Below are positions 36,671-45,421 of a stretch of 64,000 nucleotides of DNA, piece by piece. Origin of the DNA: Rhizobium viscosum (GTDB lineage Bacteria; Pseudomonadota; Alphaproteobacteria; Rhizobiales; Rhizobiaceae); NCBI RefSeq assembly GCF_014873945.1, contig NZ_JADBEC010000001.1, positions 2,676,001 to 2,740,000 of the forward strand, given 5' to 3'. A model generated the notes under the pieces. That model made no database searches. It saw only the letters and a list, made by a program, of their open reading frames with translations, and was not told the origin of the DNA. Position numbers and translations under genes: made by a program. Numbering within the stretch: the first letter of the stretch is position 1; every line of letters starts with the position of its first letter.

Positions 36671-38590
36671 TTGGAAATCTGCATCGCGCTCATTACACTT
36701 GGAGCGGTCGGGTTATGCCTCCACGGGGAGCGGAGGCGGAAAGGGAGGAGCGAGACTCTGTCTGCGCGCTATCGCATCATTGCGGCGTTCTGCGCCGCAC
36801 CCTTGTTGGTTTTCGCTTTCTTCTATTACGGAAGCGCGGTCGCCACGCGCGCCTATATGGGCGAGGCTTCGGCGCAAGCAGGTACGGCACTCCGGCTCGC
36901 GGTCTCGGCGCTGAGTGGCCATCTCAGCCGCTATGAGGCGTTGCCGGCGCTGATTGCAGACCATGACGATATCAAGGAGTTGGTGAGCCGGTCGGACGAT
37001 CCGTCACTCCGCGACAACGCCAATCTCTACCTCAAGGAAATCAACGGGCTGCTGAAATCGTCCGATATTTATGTCGTGCGCCCGGATGGCGAGACGATCG
37101 CCGCAAGCAATTATGATGGCCCCGGCAGTTTCGTCGGTGAAAACTTCAGCTACCGCCCCTATTTCCAGGAGGCGATCGGTGGGCACCATGCCCGCTTCTA
37201 TGCACTCGGTACGACCTCGCTGAAGCGTGGCTATTATTTCTCTTCGCCGATCTGGGTGGATGGCGAAATCCGTGGCGTTATCGTGTTCAAGGTCGATATC
37301 GATGTGATCGAATCCTCCTGGAGCGGCGGCGAATACCGCATCTTCGTTTCCGACCCTGAGGGCATCATCTTTATGTCCGACAGTCCGGACTGGCTCTACG
37401 GGGCGATCCTGCCGCTGAGTTCGGATCGGGTGGCGCGCACAGAGGCATCGCGGCGTTATGCCAATGCAAAGCTCGTCGAACTGCCGGTCATCCGTCATCG
37501 CTTCGAAGATCATGACCTGATGACGCTTGCCGATGATCGTGAGCAGAGCGAATATCTTGTTCTCTCACACTACATGCCAGCTGAAGACTGGACGGTGAAC
37601 GTGCTGATGGACACAAGCTCCATTCGGGCACAGGCGCGGACCGCGCTGGTCGTCATCTTCCTCGTTCTCTGCATTGCCGGCCTGACTTTTGCCATTCTTC
37701 GGCAGCGACGCATGCGGCTTGCCGAGCGCCTGCAACTGCAGGCCGAAGCGCGGAACGAGTTGGAGCGGCGAGTTGACGAGCGTACGGCGGACCTTGCCCG
37801 TGTCAATAGCCGCATCGAGGAGGAGATTGCCGAGCGGCGCCTCACTGAACAGCAGCTTCGCCAGACACAAGCCGACCTCATCCAGGCTGGCAAGCTTGCC
37901 GGTCTCGGGCAGATGTCGGCAGCGCTTTCGCATGAGTTCAACCAGCCGCTTGCCGCGGCCAAGACCTATACGGACAGTGCCTCCGTGCTGCTCGAGCGTG
38001 GGCGCACTGAGGAGGCGCAGGACAATATCCAGCGCATCGGCGGTTTGATCGATCGCATGGCCTCGATCAGCCGGCACCTGCGCAATTTTGCGCGCAAGCC
38101 CAATGAGAAGCTCGGTCCCGTGCCGCTCGACGAGGCAATCCGCGATACGCTGGAGATCATCGCCTGGCGGCTCAAGGCTGCGGATGCCGATCTACGGCTG
38201 TATCTCGGACCCCGGCCGCCAGTGGTCAAGGCGGGCTCGGTGCGTCTGCAGCAGGTGCTGGTCAACGTGATCTCGAATGCGGCTGATGCCGTCGAGGGGC
38301 TGGAAAACCGGAGCATCGAGGTTTCGGCGTCCGAAGAGGCCGGCAGAGTAATCCTGACCGTGCGTGATCATGGGCCTGGTGTGCCGGCGGCGATTGCCGA
38401 GCGCATCTTCGATCCCTTCTTCACCACCAAAGGAGTGGGCAAAGGCCTCGGCCTTGGGCTCTCCATTTCCTATAACATCATCAAGGATTTCGGCGGTAGC
38501 CTGACTGTCTCCAACCATCCAGAGGGTGGGGCCGTGTTCCGTATCGAGCTTTCGGCCGCGGTAGGCTCGATGCCGGAGGCAGCGGAATGA
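36671..38590 (+). CDS. dctB: C4-dicarboxylate-type sensor histidine kinase (DctB-like)
   Basis: A 639-residue membrane sensor kinase. There is a transmembrane helix at about 34-54, then a large periplasmic double-PAS (dCache-like) domain (SDIYVVRPDGETIAASNYDGPGSFVGENFSYRPYFQEA, YYFSSPIWVDGEIRGVIVFKVDID). A second helix at about 320-340 leads to a coiled coil. The HisKA box is at about 421 (SALSHEFNQPLAAAKTYTD), and the ATPase domain carries an N box (NVISNAADAVEG) and G boxes (DHGPGVP, GKGLGLGLSISYNI). This is the DctB architecture. The start is a TTG at 36671 and is uncertain. It overlaps dctD by four bases, indicating a coupled pair. Confidence 0.9.
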   Translation: MEICIALITLGAVGLCLHGERRRKGRSETLSARYRIIAAFCAAPLLVFAFFYYGSAVATRAYMGEASAQAGTALRLAVSALSGHLSRYEALPALIADHDDIKELVSRSDDPSLRDNANLYLKEINGLLKSSDIYVVRPDGETIAASNYDGPGSFVGENFSYRPYFQEAIGGHHARFYALGTTSLKRGYYFSSPIWVDGEIRGVIVFKVDIDVIESSWSGGEYRIFVSDPEGIIFMSDSPDWLYGAILPLSSDRVARTEASRRYANAKLVELPVIRHRFEDHDLMTLADDREQSEYLVLSHYMPAEDWTVNVLMDTSSIRAQARTALVVIFLVLCIAGLTFAILRQRRMRLAERLQLQAEARNELERRVDERTADLARVNSRIEEEIAERRLTEQQLRQTQADLIQAGKLAGLGQMSAALSHEFNQPLAAAKTYTDSASVLLERGRTEEAQDNIQRIGGLIDRMASISRHLRNFARKPNEKLGPVPLDEAIRDTLEIIAWRLKAADADLRLYLGPRPPVVKAGSVRLQQVLVNVISNAADAVEGLENRSIEVSASEEAGRVILTVRDHGPGVPAAIAERIFDPFFTTKGVGKGLGLGLSISYNIIKDFGGSLTVSNHPEGGAVFRIELSAAVGSMPEAAE

Positions 38591-39942
38591 ACGAACAGAA
38601 AATATTGCTCGTCGATGACGAAGAGGAACTGCGCCGCTCAACCGCACAGGCGCTGGAACTCTCCGGCTTCAACGTCGAGACTTTTTCGAATGCCGATCAC
38701 GTGCTGGAACTGATCGGCTACAGTTTTCCCGGTGTCGTCGTTACCGATATCCGTATGCCGGGCATGGACGGCATGACGCTGATGCAGAAGATCCGTGAAC
38801 TCGATACCGAAGTGCCCGTTATTCTCGTCACGGGCCATGGGGATGTGCAGCTCGCCGTTAAGGCGATGCGCGAGGGTGCTTATGACTTCATCGAGAAGCC
38901 GTTCACGCCGCAGATGCTTGCCGGCGTCATCCGTCGCGCCATGGAGCGACGCAGCCTCGTGCTGGAGAACCGACTGTTGAAGGCGGTCGCCGGTAAGCGC
39001 GACGACATCGAGGCGCGGCTGCCGGGCCGCACGCAGATCATGGTCGACCTGCGCTACCGCATCCGTGCGATCGGGGCGAGCGATGCCGATACGCTTGTGG
39101 TCGGTGATACCGGTGCCGGCAAGGAAGTAGTGGCTCGGGCGATGCATGATATCAGCGCGCGGGCAAGCCGGCCGTTCATCGCCATCAATTGTGCAGCGCT
39201 TCCGGCAAATCTGATCGAGAGCGAGCTTTTCGGACACGAGGCCGGCGCTTTTCCGGGGGCGGTGCGGCCGCGCTATGGCAAGTTCGAGCATGGGAGGGGC
39301 GGTACCATCCTGCTCGACGAGATCGGCTCCATGCCGTTTGATCTGCAGGCGAAGTTCCTGCGGGTGCTGCAGGAGAGAATGATTTCCCGCCTCGGATCGA
39401 ATGAGACCGTACCGCTCGACGTGCGGTTCATCGCCACAAGCAAGGTCGATCTGGAAGCGGAAGTCGCTGGTGGCCGATTCCGCGCCGACCTCCTCTACCG
39501 GCTGAATGTCGCGACCATTCATGTGCCGTCGCTCTCACAGCGCCGGGCCGATGTTCCGCTGCTCTTCATGCAACTCGTCAGGGAGGCTGCTGCTCGTTAC
39601 GGCAAAGACGACATGGCCGTGCCACCGGATGTGGTTTCCGACATCGCGCAGCGCGACTGGCCGGGCAATGTCCGCGAATTGCGCAATGCGGCCGACCGCT
39701 TCGTACTCGGCCTTGATGGCGGCAGCCGGCAAGCTGAGGCCGCAGGGCTTGCTGAGCGTGTCGCGGAATTCGAACGTGGCGTGATTGCGAGTGCGCTTGT
39801 CGCTCATAGCGGCAGCCTGAAGCCGGTCTATGAATCGCTCGGCATCTCGCGCAAAACGCTTTACGAGAAGATGCAGAAATACGGTCTCGACAAGAAGCTG
39901 CTGGCCAATGACATGGCTGGTGAGATGCGCCGCGAGCTTTGA
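38587..39942 (+). CDS. dctD: Sigma54-type response regulator (DctD-like), GAFPGA variant
   Basis: A 451-residue NtrC-family regulator. The receiver domain has phospho-acceptor Asp54 (VVVTDIRMPG). The AAA+ domain shows Walker A GDTGAGKE, the L1 loop reading GAFPGA (residues about 220-225) instead of the canonical GAFTGA, Walker B GGTILLDEI, and RDWPGNVREL. A Fis-type HTH closes the protein (SLKPVYESLGISRKTLYEKMQKYG). It overlaps dctB by ATGA. The classical target dctA is absent nearby; the closest transporter is tctCBA. The loop change may alter sigma54 contact. Confidence 0.9.
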   Translation: MNEQKILLVDDEEELRRSTAQALELSGFNVETFSNADHVLELIGYSFPGVVVTDIRMPGMDGMTLMQKIRELDTEVPVILVTGHGDVQLAVKAMREGAYDFIEKPFTPQMLAGVIRRAMERRSLVLENRLLKAVAGKRDDIEARLPGRTQIMVDLRYRIRAIGASDADTLVVGDTGAGKEVVARAMHDISARASRPFIAINCAALPANLIESELFGHEAGAFPGAVRPRYGKFEHGRGGTILLDEIGSMPFDLQAKFLRVLQERMISRLGSNETVPLDVRFIATSKVDLEAEVAGGRFRADLLYRLNVATIHVPSLSQRRADVPLLFMQLVREAAARYGKDDMAVPPDVVSDIAQRDWPGNVRELRNAADRFVLGLDGGSRQAEAAGLAERVAEFERGVIASALVAHSGSLKPVYESLGISRKTLYEKMQKYGLDKKLLANDMAGEMRREL

Positions 39943-39999
39943 TCTCCTTTCGAATTTGATCTTGATCGCGGTGTCTGCGGGTCGTCCTCGATTCATATC

Positions 40000-40029
40000 T
40001 TGACAGGTAACCATTTGGTTGCCTATAAG
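40000..40029 (+). promoter_or_regulatory. Promoter for the arsR-type gene
   Basis: TTGACA (40000-40005) and TATAAG (40024-40029) separated by 18 bases, overlapped by the long palindrome described next. Confidence 0.6.
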
Positions 40030-40053
40030 ATCATAATAGGCAACCAAATGGTT
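40009..40053. promoter_or_regulatory. Perfect 18-bp inverted-repeat operator upstream of the ArsR gene
   Basis: Arms AACCATTTGGTTGCCTAT (40009-40026) and its exact reverse complement (40036-40053), with a 9-base spacer. Each arm itself contains the palindrome AACCATTTGGTT. The site covers the spacer and -10 region of the promoter and ends 10 bases before the ATG, as expected for autorepression. Confidence 0.8.
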
Positions 40054-40063
40054 CCATATTCGC

Positions 40064-40387
40064 ATGGATGAAGATGCGGTTTTTCGAGCGCTGGCGGATG
40101 GCAGCCGGCGACGCCTGCTGGATCGCCTGCATGCGCGCAACGGCCAGACGCTCGGCGAATTGTGCGAAGGGCTGGAGATGACGCGGCAGGCGGTGACGAA
40201 GCATCTCGGCATTCTCGAAGAAGCGAACCTCGTTTCCACGCGCCGGCAGGGGCGCGAAAAGCTGCATTACATCAATCCGGTTCCGATCAACGAGATTGCG
40301 GACCGCTGGATCAGCAAATTCGAGCGCCGCGCGTTAGAGGTGCTCTCCGATCTCAAGAAGAGCCTCGAGGGCAGCAAAGACGAATGA
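40064..40387 (+). CDS. ArsR-family winged-helix regulator
   Basis: A 107-residue dimeric repressor-type protein: MDEDAVFRALADGSRRRLLDRL, recognition helix region MTRQAVTKHLGILEEANLV, and beta-hairpin wing (RRQGREKLHYI). There are no metal-binding Cys residues, so it belongs to the non-metal subgroup that is usually paired with an AHSA1/SRPBCC protein, as here. The adjacent large palindrome is the likely operator. The AHSA1 gene follows on the same strand after 56 bases. Confidence 0.9.
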   Translation: MDEDAVFRALADGSRRRLLDRLHARNGQTLGELCEGLEMTRQAVTKHLGILEEANLVSTRRQGREKLHYINPVPINEIADRWISKFERRALEVLSDLKKSLEGSKDE

Positions 40388-40443
40388 ATCGTCCCGCCTG
40401 CCGGCGAGGGTCTGACCAAGCCCTGGCGAAAAGGAGTATCATC

Positions 40444-40890
40444 ATGGCTGGCAGCGCATTCAATTACGTCACCTATATCCGCACCACACCGGAGCAGCTC
40501 TGGTCGGCACTCACCACGTCGGAATTCATGAAGAAATTCTGGCTGGGCGTGCAGTTCGAAACCGATTGGAAAGTCGGCTCTGCCTGGCAGATGCGCTACT
40601 CCGACGGAACCGTCACCGATACCGGCGAAATCCTCGAATTCGATCCGCCCAGGCGGCTTGTCCTGAAGTGGCATAATGAGTTCAGGCCGGAGCTCAAGGC
40701 TGAAGGGTTTTCCCGGTGCGTAATGGAGCTCGAACCCGTCGGCGAGGCGGTCAAGCTGACGCTGACGCATTCGATGCCGATAGAAGGTTCCAAGTTCATT
40801 GGCGCCGTCTCCGGCGGGTGGCCGCAAATTCTCTCCAACCTCAAATCGCTCTTGGAAACGGGTGAGGTCGTCCTTCCACCAAACCGGTGA
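40444..40890 (+). CDS. AHSA1/SRPBCC (START-like) domain protein
   Basis: A 148-residue helix-grip fold protein: FNYVTYIRTTPEQLWSALTTSEFMKKFWLG, WKVGSAWQMRYSDG, GEILEFDPPRRLVLKWHNE, and a C-terminal long helix (GGWPQILSNLKSLLETG). The fold binds hydrophobic ligands; the biological role of ArsR-linked members is not known. Upstream in-frame codons are not conserved, so the ATG at 40444 is used. It is co-transcribed with the ArsR gene and followed by a strong terminator. Confidence 0.88.
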   Translation: MAGSAFNYVTYIRTTPEQLWSALTTSEFMKKFWLGVQFETDWKVGSAWQMRYSDGTVTDTGEILEFDPPRRLVLKWHNEFRPELKAEGFSRCVMELEPVGEAVKLTLTHSMPIEGSKFIGAVSGGWPQILSNLKSLLETGEVVLPPNR

Positions 40891-40895
40891 AGGAC

Positions 40896-40926
40896 AAGCG
40901 ATGGGTGGATTTCCACCCATCGCTTT
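40896..40926 (+). terminator. Terminator after the AHSA1 gene
   Basis: A 13-bp perfect stem AAGCGATGGGTGG/CCACCCATCGCTT (40896-40908 and 40913-40925) with a short T run. Confidence 0.8.
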
Positions 40927-41094
40927 AACCATTTGTTTCCAAATCGACCCATGCTGCAGCGCACTGTCGCAAAATCATCATTCCTCCTTACGCGCGGCGA
41001 TTGCGGGCGCAGGTTTTCGGCCTGCAATGAGCTATCCGAGCCGGTGCGGAGGATGCGCCGGCGGGACGACCCATTTTCATCAGGGAGGAAAACG

Positions 41095-42078
41095 ATGAAA
41101 ATCCTGAAGGCCATGCTCGGCGTGACCGCCGCCGCTGCCGTTTCGCTGCTCGCTTATTCTGCCTCGGCGCAGACCTATCCCGAACGCACCATCACCATGG
41201 TCGTACCTTTCGCAGCCGGCGGCCCGACCGATACCGTCGCGCGCCTCATTGCGGAATCCATGTCAAAGGATCTTGGCCAGCAGATCGTCGTTGAAAACGT
41301 CGGCGGTGCTGGCGGCACGCTTGGCGCTGGCCGCGTTGCCGATGCCGATCCGGATGGCTACACCATCCTGCTGCACCATATCGGCATGGCGACCAGCGCT
41401 ACGCTTTACCGCAAGCTCGCCTACGACACACTGAACGCCTTCGAATATGTCGGTCTCGTTACCGATGTTCCGATGACGATCGTTGCCCGCAAGGATTTCG
41501 AACCGGCCGATCTGAAGGGCCTGATCGACTATGTGAAGGCGAACAAGGACAAGGTCACTGTCGCCAATGCCGGCATCGGTGCCGCATCCCATCTTTGCGG
41601 CATGATGTTCATGAGCGCCATCCAGACGCCACTCACGACTGTTCCCTACAAAGGCACCGGCCCCGCCATGACTGACCTTCTCGGCGGCCAGGTCGATATC
41701 ATGTGCGACCAGACGACCAATACGACGAAGCAGATCAAGGGCGGCACGATCAAGGCCTATGCCGTGACCTCGCCGGCACGTCTCGATGTGTTCAAGGACA
41801 TTCCAACCGCCGTCGAAGCCGGCCTGCCGGGCTTCGAAGTCGGTATCTGGCACGGCATCTACACGCCAAAGGGCACGCCGGCCGAAATCAACGAGCGCCT
41901 GTCGAAATCGCTGCAGGTCGCGCTGAAGGATCCGAATGTCGCTGCCCGATTTGCCGAGCTTGGCACTGCTCCCTCGTCGGATGCCGATGCGACACCGGCT
42001 GCGCTGAAGGCGAAGCTCGAGAGCGAAATCGCCCGCTGGAAGCCTGTCATCGAAGCAGCCGGCGAATACGCGGACTAA
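41095..42078 (+). CDS. tctC: Tripartite tricarboxylate transporter receptor TctC
   Basis: A 327-residue periplasmic binding protein of the Bug/TctC family. The signal peptide (KAMLGVTAAAAVSLLAYSASA-QTYPER) precedes the family start YPERTITMVVPFAAGGPTDTVARLIA. The usual core follows (GKQIVVENVGGAGGTLGAGRV-like, DPDGYTILLHH, TTVPYKGTGPAMTDLLGGQVDIM). It captures citrate or a related carboxylate for TctAB; the exact ligand is unknown. GGGAGGAAAAC lies before the ATG. First gene of tctCBA. Confidence 0.93.
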   Translation: MKILKAMLGVTAAAAVSLLAYSASAQTYPERTITMVVPFAAGGPTDTVARLIAESMSKDLGQQIVVENVGGAGGTLGAGRVADADPDGYTILLHHIGMATSATLYRKLAYDTLNAFEYVGLVTDVPMTIVARKDFEPADLKGLIDYVKANKDKVTVANAGIGAASHLCGMMFMSAIQTPLTTVPYKGTGPAMTDLLGGQVDIMCDQTTNTTKQIKGGTIKAYAVTSPARLDVFKDIPTAVEAGLPGFEVGIWHGIYTPKGTPAEINERLSKSLQVALKDPNVAARFAELGTAPSSDADATPAALKAKLESEIARWKPVIEAAGEYAD

Positions 42079-42171
42079 GCCTGGCTGCCGCATTTGCACC
42101 CTCTTCCCGGCCGGGAGGAGGGTGTTTGCAGCTTCCGCAGCGACGCTCAATCTCCAACTGCAGGAGACATT

Positions 42172-42633
42172 ATGAAATCTCTTAGCTTCGACACCACCAA
42201 TGTCATCTGCGGCGCCTTGCTCGCTGCAACTGGCGTCTTTTTCGCCTATCAGTCGCTGAACCTTGATATCGGTACGGCGCTGCGTATGGGCCCCGGTTAC
42301 TTTCCGCTCGTCCTGTCAGGCATCCTCGTCCTGCTTGGTCTCATCATTCTCGTTCAGGCCGTGCGGGTTCAGGGTGAACCGATCGAACCGCTCGCTTGGC
42401 GCGGCATGCTCTTCATCCTGCCGGCGCCGATTTTCTTCGGGCTGACGGTGCGTGGACTCGGTTTTGCGCCGGCAATCTTCCTGACGTGCTTCATCGCCTG
42501 CTTCGCCTCCACTCGCATGAACGTGCTGATGGCAGTTGGCCTTTCGCTGGTGCTGACGGTCTTTTCGGTGGCGGTGTTCAGCTACGGGCTCGGGCTGCCG
42601 TTCGAACGCTTCGGCCCCTGGGTTCGGTTCTAG
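42172..42633 (+). CDS. tctB: Tripartite tricarboxylate transporter small membrane subunit TctB
   Basis: A 153-residue protein with four predicted helices (NVICGALLAATGVFFAYQSL, GYFPLVLSGILVLLGLIILVQAV, GMLFILPAPIFFGLTV, ALSLVLTVFSVAVFSYGLGLPFERF-like C-terminus). The order tctC-tctB-tctA and the GLPFE.F end are typical of TctB. GCAGGAGAC lies upstream of the ATG. It ends nine bases before tctA. Confidence 0.9.
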   Translation: MKSLSFDTTNVICGALLAATGVFFAYQSLNLDIGTALRMGPGYFPLVLSGILVLLGLIILVQAVRVQGEPIEPLAWRGMLFILPAPIFFGLTVRGLGFAPAIFLTCFIACFASTRMNVLMAVGLSLVLTVFSVAVFSYGLGLPFERFGPWVRF

Positions 42634-42642
42634 GAGGCGGCG

Positions 42643-44148
42643 ATGGAACTTTTCAGCAATCTCGCGCTCGGTTTTTATACGGCAGCAAGCCCGGAAAACC
42701 TGTTCTTCTGCCTAATCGGCGTGTTGCTTGGCACGTTGATTGGCGTGCTGCCCGGTATCGGTGCCACGGCGACGATCGCCATGCTGCTGCCGATCACTTT
42801 CCAGCTTGAGCCGGTCTCCTCGCTCATCATGTTGGCCGGCATCTACTACGGCGCCCAGTACGGCGGCTCGACGACAGCGATCCTCATCAATATGCCCGGC
42901 GAATCCTCATCAGCCGTGACAGCCATCGACGGCTATCAGATGGCACGGCGGGGCAGGGCGGGCGCGGCCCTTGCAATTGCCGCACTCGGCTCCTTCTTCG
43001 CCGGGTCGGTCTCGACCTTCCTCGTGGCGGTCTTCGCGCCGCCATTGACGGCAATCGCGCTGCAGTTCGGTTCGGCGGAATATTTCTCGCTGATGATCGT
43101 CGGTCTCGTCTCTTCCATCGCGCTGGCTCATGGCTCGGTCGTCAAGGCACTGGCCATGGTGGCCCTCGGGCTGCTGCTCGGTCTCGTCGGCACGGATATC
43201 TATACCGGCACGCCGCGCTTCACGCTCGGCATTCGTGAATATGCCGACGGGCTGAATTTTGTGGCGCTTGCCGTCGGTGTCTTCGGCATTGCGGAAATTC
43301 TGCGCAATCTGGAGGGCGAGAAGACTCGTACCGTGCTGATGGCGAAGGTTTCGGGGCTCCTGCCGTCAAGGGAAGAGTTCAAGGAGATGATCGCCCCGGT
43401 CATTCGTGGCACGGTCATTGGCTCGGCGCTCGGCATCCTGCCAGGCGGTGGAGCGATCCTTGCCTCCTTTGCCTCCTATACGGTGGAAAAGCGTGTCTCG
43501 AAGAAGCCGGAAGAGTTCGGTCATGGCGCTGTTGCCGGTGTTGCCGGACCGGAATCGGCCAACAATGCCGGGGCACAGACCTCGTTCATTCCGCTGCTGA
43601 CGCTCGGTATTCCTGCAAACCCTGTCATGGCGCTGATGGTCGGTGCTATGATCATCCAGGGCATTGTACCGGGACCGAACGTGGCGACGGAGCAGCCGGC
43701 GCTTTTCTGGGGCATCATCGCCTCCATGTGGATCGGCAACCTGATGCTCGTCATCCTCAACCTGCCGCTGATCGGCCTGTGGGTGAAGCTGCTGACGGTG
43801 CCGTACTACGTGCTCTTCCCGGTGATCATGGCCTTCTGCTCGATCGGGGTCTATAGCGTCAACTCCAACGTCTATGACCTCTACGCCGTCGCCTTCTTCG
43901 GCCTGATCGGCTATGTGCTGGCGAAGCTCCGCTGCGAACCGGCGCCGCTGTTGCTCGGCTTCGTGCTTGGGCCGCTGCTGGAGGAAAATCTGCGGCGCGC
44001 CATGATCCTGTCGCGCGGCGACGCCACGACCTTCATCACACGGCCGATCAGTGCTACGCTGCTCGCGATCGCTGTTGCGGTGTTGATCATCGTCTTCCTG
44101 CCGAGCGTCAAGCGCAAGCGCGAAGAGGTCTTCGTCGAAGAGGCCTAG
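42643..44148 (+). CDS. tctA: Tripartite tricarboxylate transporter large membrane subunit TctA
   Basis: A 501-residue membrane permease with about 12 helices. The conserved TctA motifs are present: GVLPGIGATATIAMLLPITF near the N-terminus, YYGAQYGGSTTAILINMPGE, GILPGGGAILASFASY and PLLTLGIPANPVMALMVGAM. It forms the secondary-transport channel with TctB, fed by TctC. No frameshift is seen. A terminator follows at 44194. Confidence 0.95.
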   Translation: MELFSNLALGFYTAASPENLFFCLIGVLLGTLIGVLPGIGATATIAMLLPITFQLEPVSSLIMLAGIYYGAQYGGSTTAILINMPGESSSAVTAIDGYQMARRGRAGAALAIAALGSFFAGSVSTFLVAVFAPPLTAIALQFGSAEYFSLMIVGLVSSIALAHGSVVKALAMVALGLLLGLVGTDIYTGTPRFTLGIREYADGLNFVALAVGVFGIAEILRNLEGEKTRTVLMAKVSGLLPSREEFKEMIAPVIRGTVIGSALGILPGGGAILASFASYTVEKRVSKKPEEFGHGAVAGVAGPESANNAGAQTSFIPLLTLGIPANPVMALMVGAMIIQGIVPGPNVATEQPALFWGIIASMWIGNLMLVILNLPLIGLWVKLLTVPYYVLFPVIMAFCSIGVYSVNSNVYDLYAVAFFGLIGYVLAKLRCEPAPLLLGFVLGPLLEENLRRAMILSRGDATTFITRPISATLLAIAVAVLIIVFLPSVKRKREEVFVEEA

Positions 44149-44193
44149 GGCTTGCGTTGCCGGGCTGTTTGTTGAAAAAAGAACGATCTGATG

Positions 44194-44222
44194 CGGGCGC
44201 CGTCGGGCGCCCGTTTCGTTTT
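44194..44222 (+). terminator. Terminator after tctA
   Basis: CGGGCGCC-GTCG-GGCGCCCG stem followed by TTTCGTTTT. It ends just before the start of the M20 amidohydrolase gene. Confidence 0.8.
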
Positions 44223-44239
44223 ACAGGATATCCAGGCTC

Positions 44240-45415
44240 ATGAGCATTCCCGCCCGGATCAGCAACGATCTGCCCTTTCTAACCTCTGTCCGTCGCGATT
44301 TGCATGCCCACCCCGAACTCGGCTTCGAGGAGGAGCGTACCAGCGATATCGTCGCGAAACTGCTGGATGAGGCGGGTATCCAGGTGCACCGCGGCCTTGG
44401 CGGCACCGGTGTCGTCGGAACGCTGCAGATCGGCAATGGTACGCGCAGGATTGGGCTGAGGGCAGATATGGACGCGCTCGCCATGCCGGAAACGGCGGAT
44501 CGCCCTTACAAGTCGAGCGTGCCGGGCAAAATGCATGCTTGCGGCCATGACGGGCATACGGTGATGTTGCTCGGCGCGGCACGCTATCTGGCTGAAACGC
44601 GCAGTTTTTCCGGCACTGTGCATTTCATCTTCCAGCCGGCCGAAGAGGGCCGTGGCGGTGCAAAGCGCATGGTGGAGGAGGGACTGTTCAAGCAGTTTCC
44701 CTGCGATGCCGTCTATGGGTTGCACAATATGCCCGGGCTTGCCGTGGATGAGATCGCGGTCGTCAAGGGGCCGCAGCTTGCGTCTTCGGATAGCTGGCGG
44801 GTCACCTTCCGGGGTGTTGGTACGCATGGCGCAAAGCCGCATCTCGGCCGCGATCCCATCACAGCTGCGGCCACTTTCCTTTCGTCTCTGCAGACCATCG
44901 TCGGGCGCGTCGTCGATCCCCTTCAGCCGGCCGTCGTCAGCGCCTGTTCACTCCAAGCCGGCAATCCGAAGGCATTGAACGTCATCCCCGATATTGTCGA
45001 GATCGGAGGAACGGCGCGGGCCTATTCGCCTGAGGTGCGCGACCAACTTGAAGCCGAAATCGGGCGTCTGGCGCAGGGAACCGCCGCCATGTTCGGCATT
45101 TCGGTCGATTATGAATTCGAACGCCGCATTCCGCCCGTCGTCAATGACGCGGATGCGACCGTGCGGGCGCTGGGTGCCGCACAGGCGGTGTTCGGTGAAA
45201 AGGTGCGTACCAGCTTTCCGCCGTCGACTGCCGGGGATGATTTCGCTTTCTTCGGACAAAATGCGCCCGGCTGTTATGTCTGGCTCGGCAATGGCCCGGC
45301 TGTCGATGGAGCGCTGCATCACAACACCGCCTACGACTTCAATGACGAGGCGCTGGGCTATGGCGCGGCCTATTGGGTGTCGCTGGTAGAGCGGGAGCTC
45401 AAGGCTGAGGCGTAG
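44240..45415 (+). CDS. M20-family amidohydrolase (hippurate/N-acyl amino acid type)
   Basis: A 391-residue zinc metallohydrolase. Metal-binding signatures: RRDLHAHPELGFEE, ADMDALAM, KMHACGHDGHTVMLLGAA, HFIFQPAEEGRGGAKRM, and the dimerisation domain (WRVTFRGVGTHGAKPHLGRDPI). Members hydrolyse N-acyl or N-benzoyl amino acids. The specific substrate is not evident. It lies downstream of tctCBA, separated by a terminator, and its 3' end is six bases from the convergent adenine deaminase. Confidence 0.9.
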   Translation: MSIPARISNDLPFLTSVRRDLHAHPELGFEEERTSDIVAKLLDEAGIQVHRGLGGTGVVGTLQIGNGTRRIGLRADMDALAMPETADRPYKSSVPGKMHACGHDGHTVMLLGAARYLAETRSFSGTVHFIFQPAEEGRGGAKRMVEEGLFKQFPCDAVYGLHNMPGLAVDEIAVVKGPQLASSDSWRVTFRGVGTHGAKPHLGRDPITAAATFLSSLQTIVGRVVDPLQPAVVSACSLQAGNPKALNVIPDIVEIGGTARAYSPEVRDQLEAEIGRLAQGTAAMFGISVDYEFERRIPPVVNDADATVRALGAAQAVFGEKVRTSFPPSTAGDDFAFFGQNAPGCYVWLGNGPAVDGALHHNTAYDFNDEALGYGAAYWVSLVERELKAEA

Positions 45416-45421
45416 GCCGCC

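Noticed and set aside
40891..41094. Sigma54 promoter upstream of tctC
   Set aside because: Several GG-N10-GC spacings occur in this GC-rich gap, but none matches TGGCAC-N5-TTGCW closely enough to report as a site.
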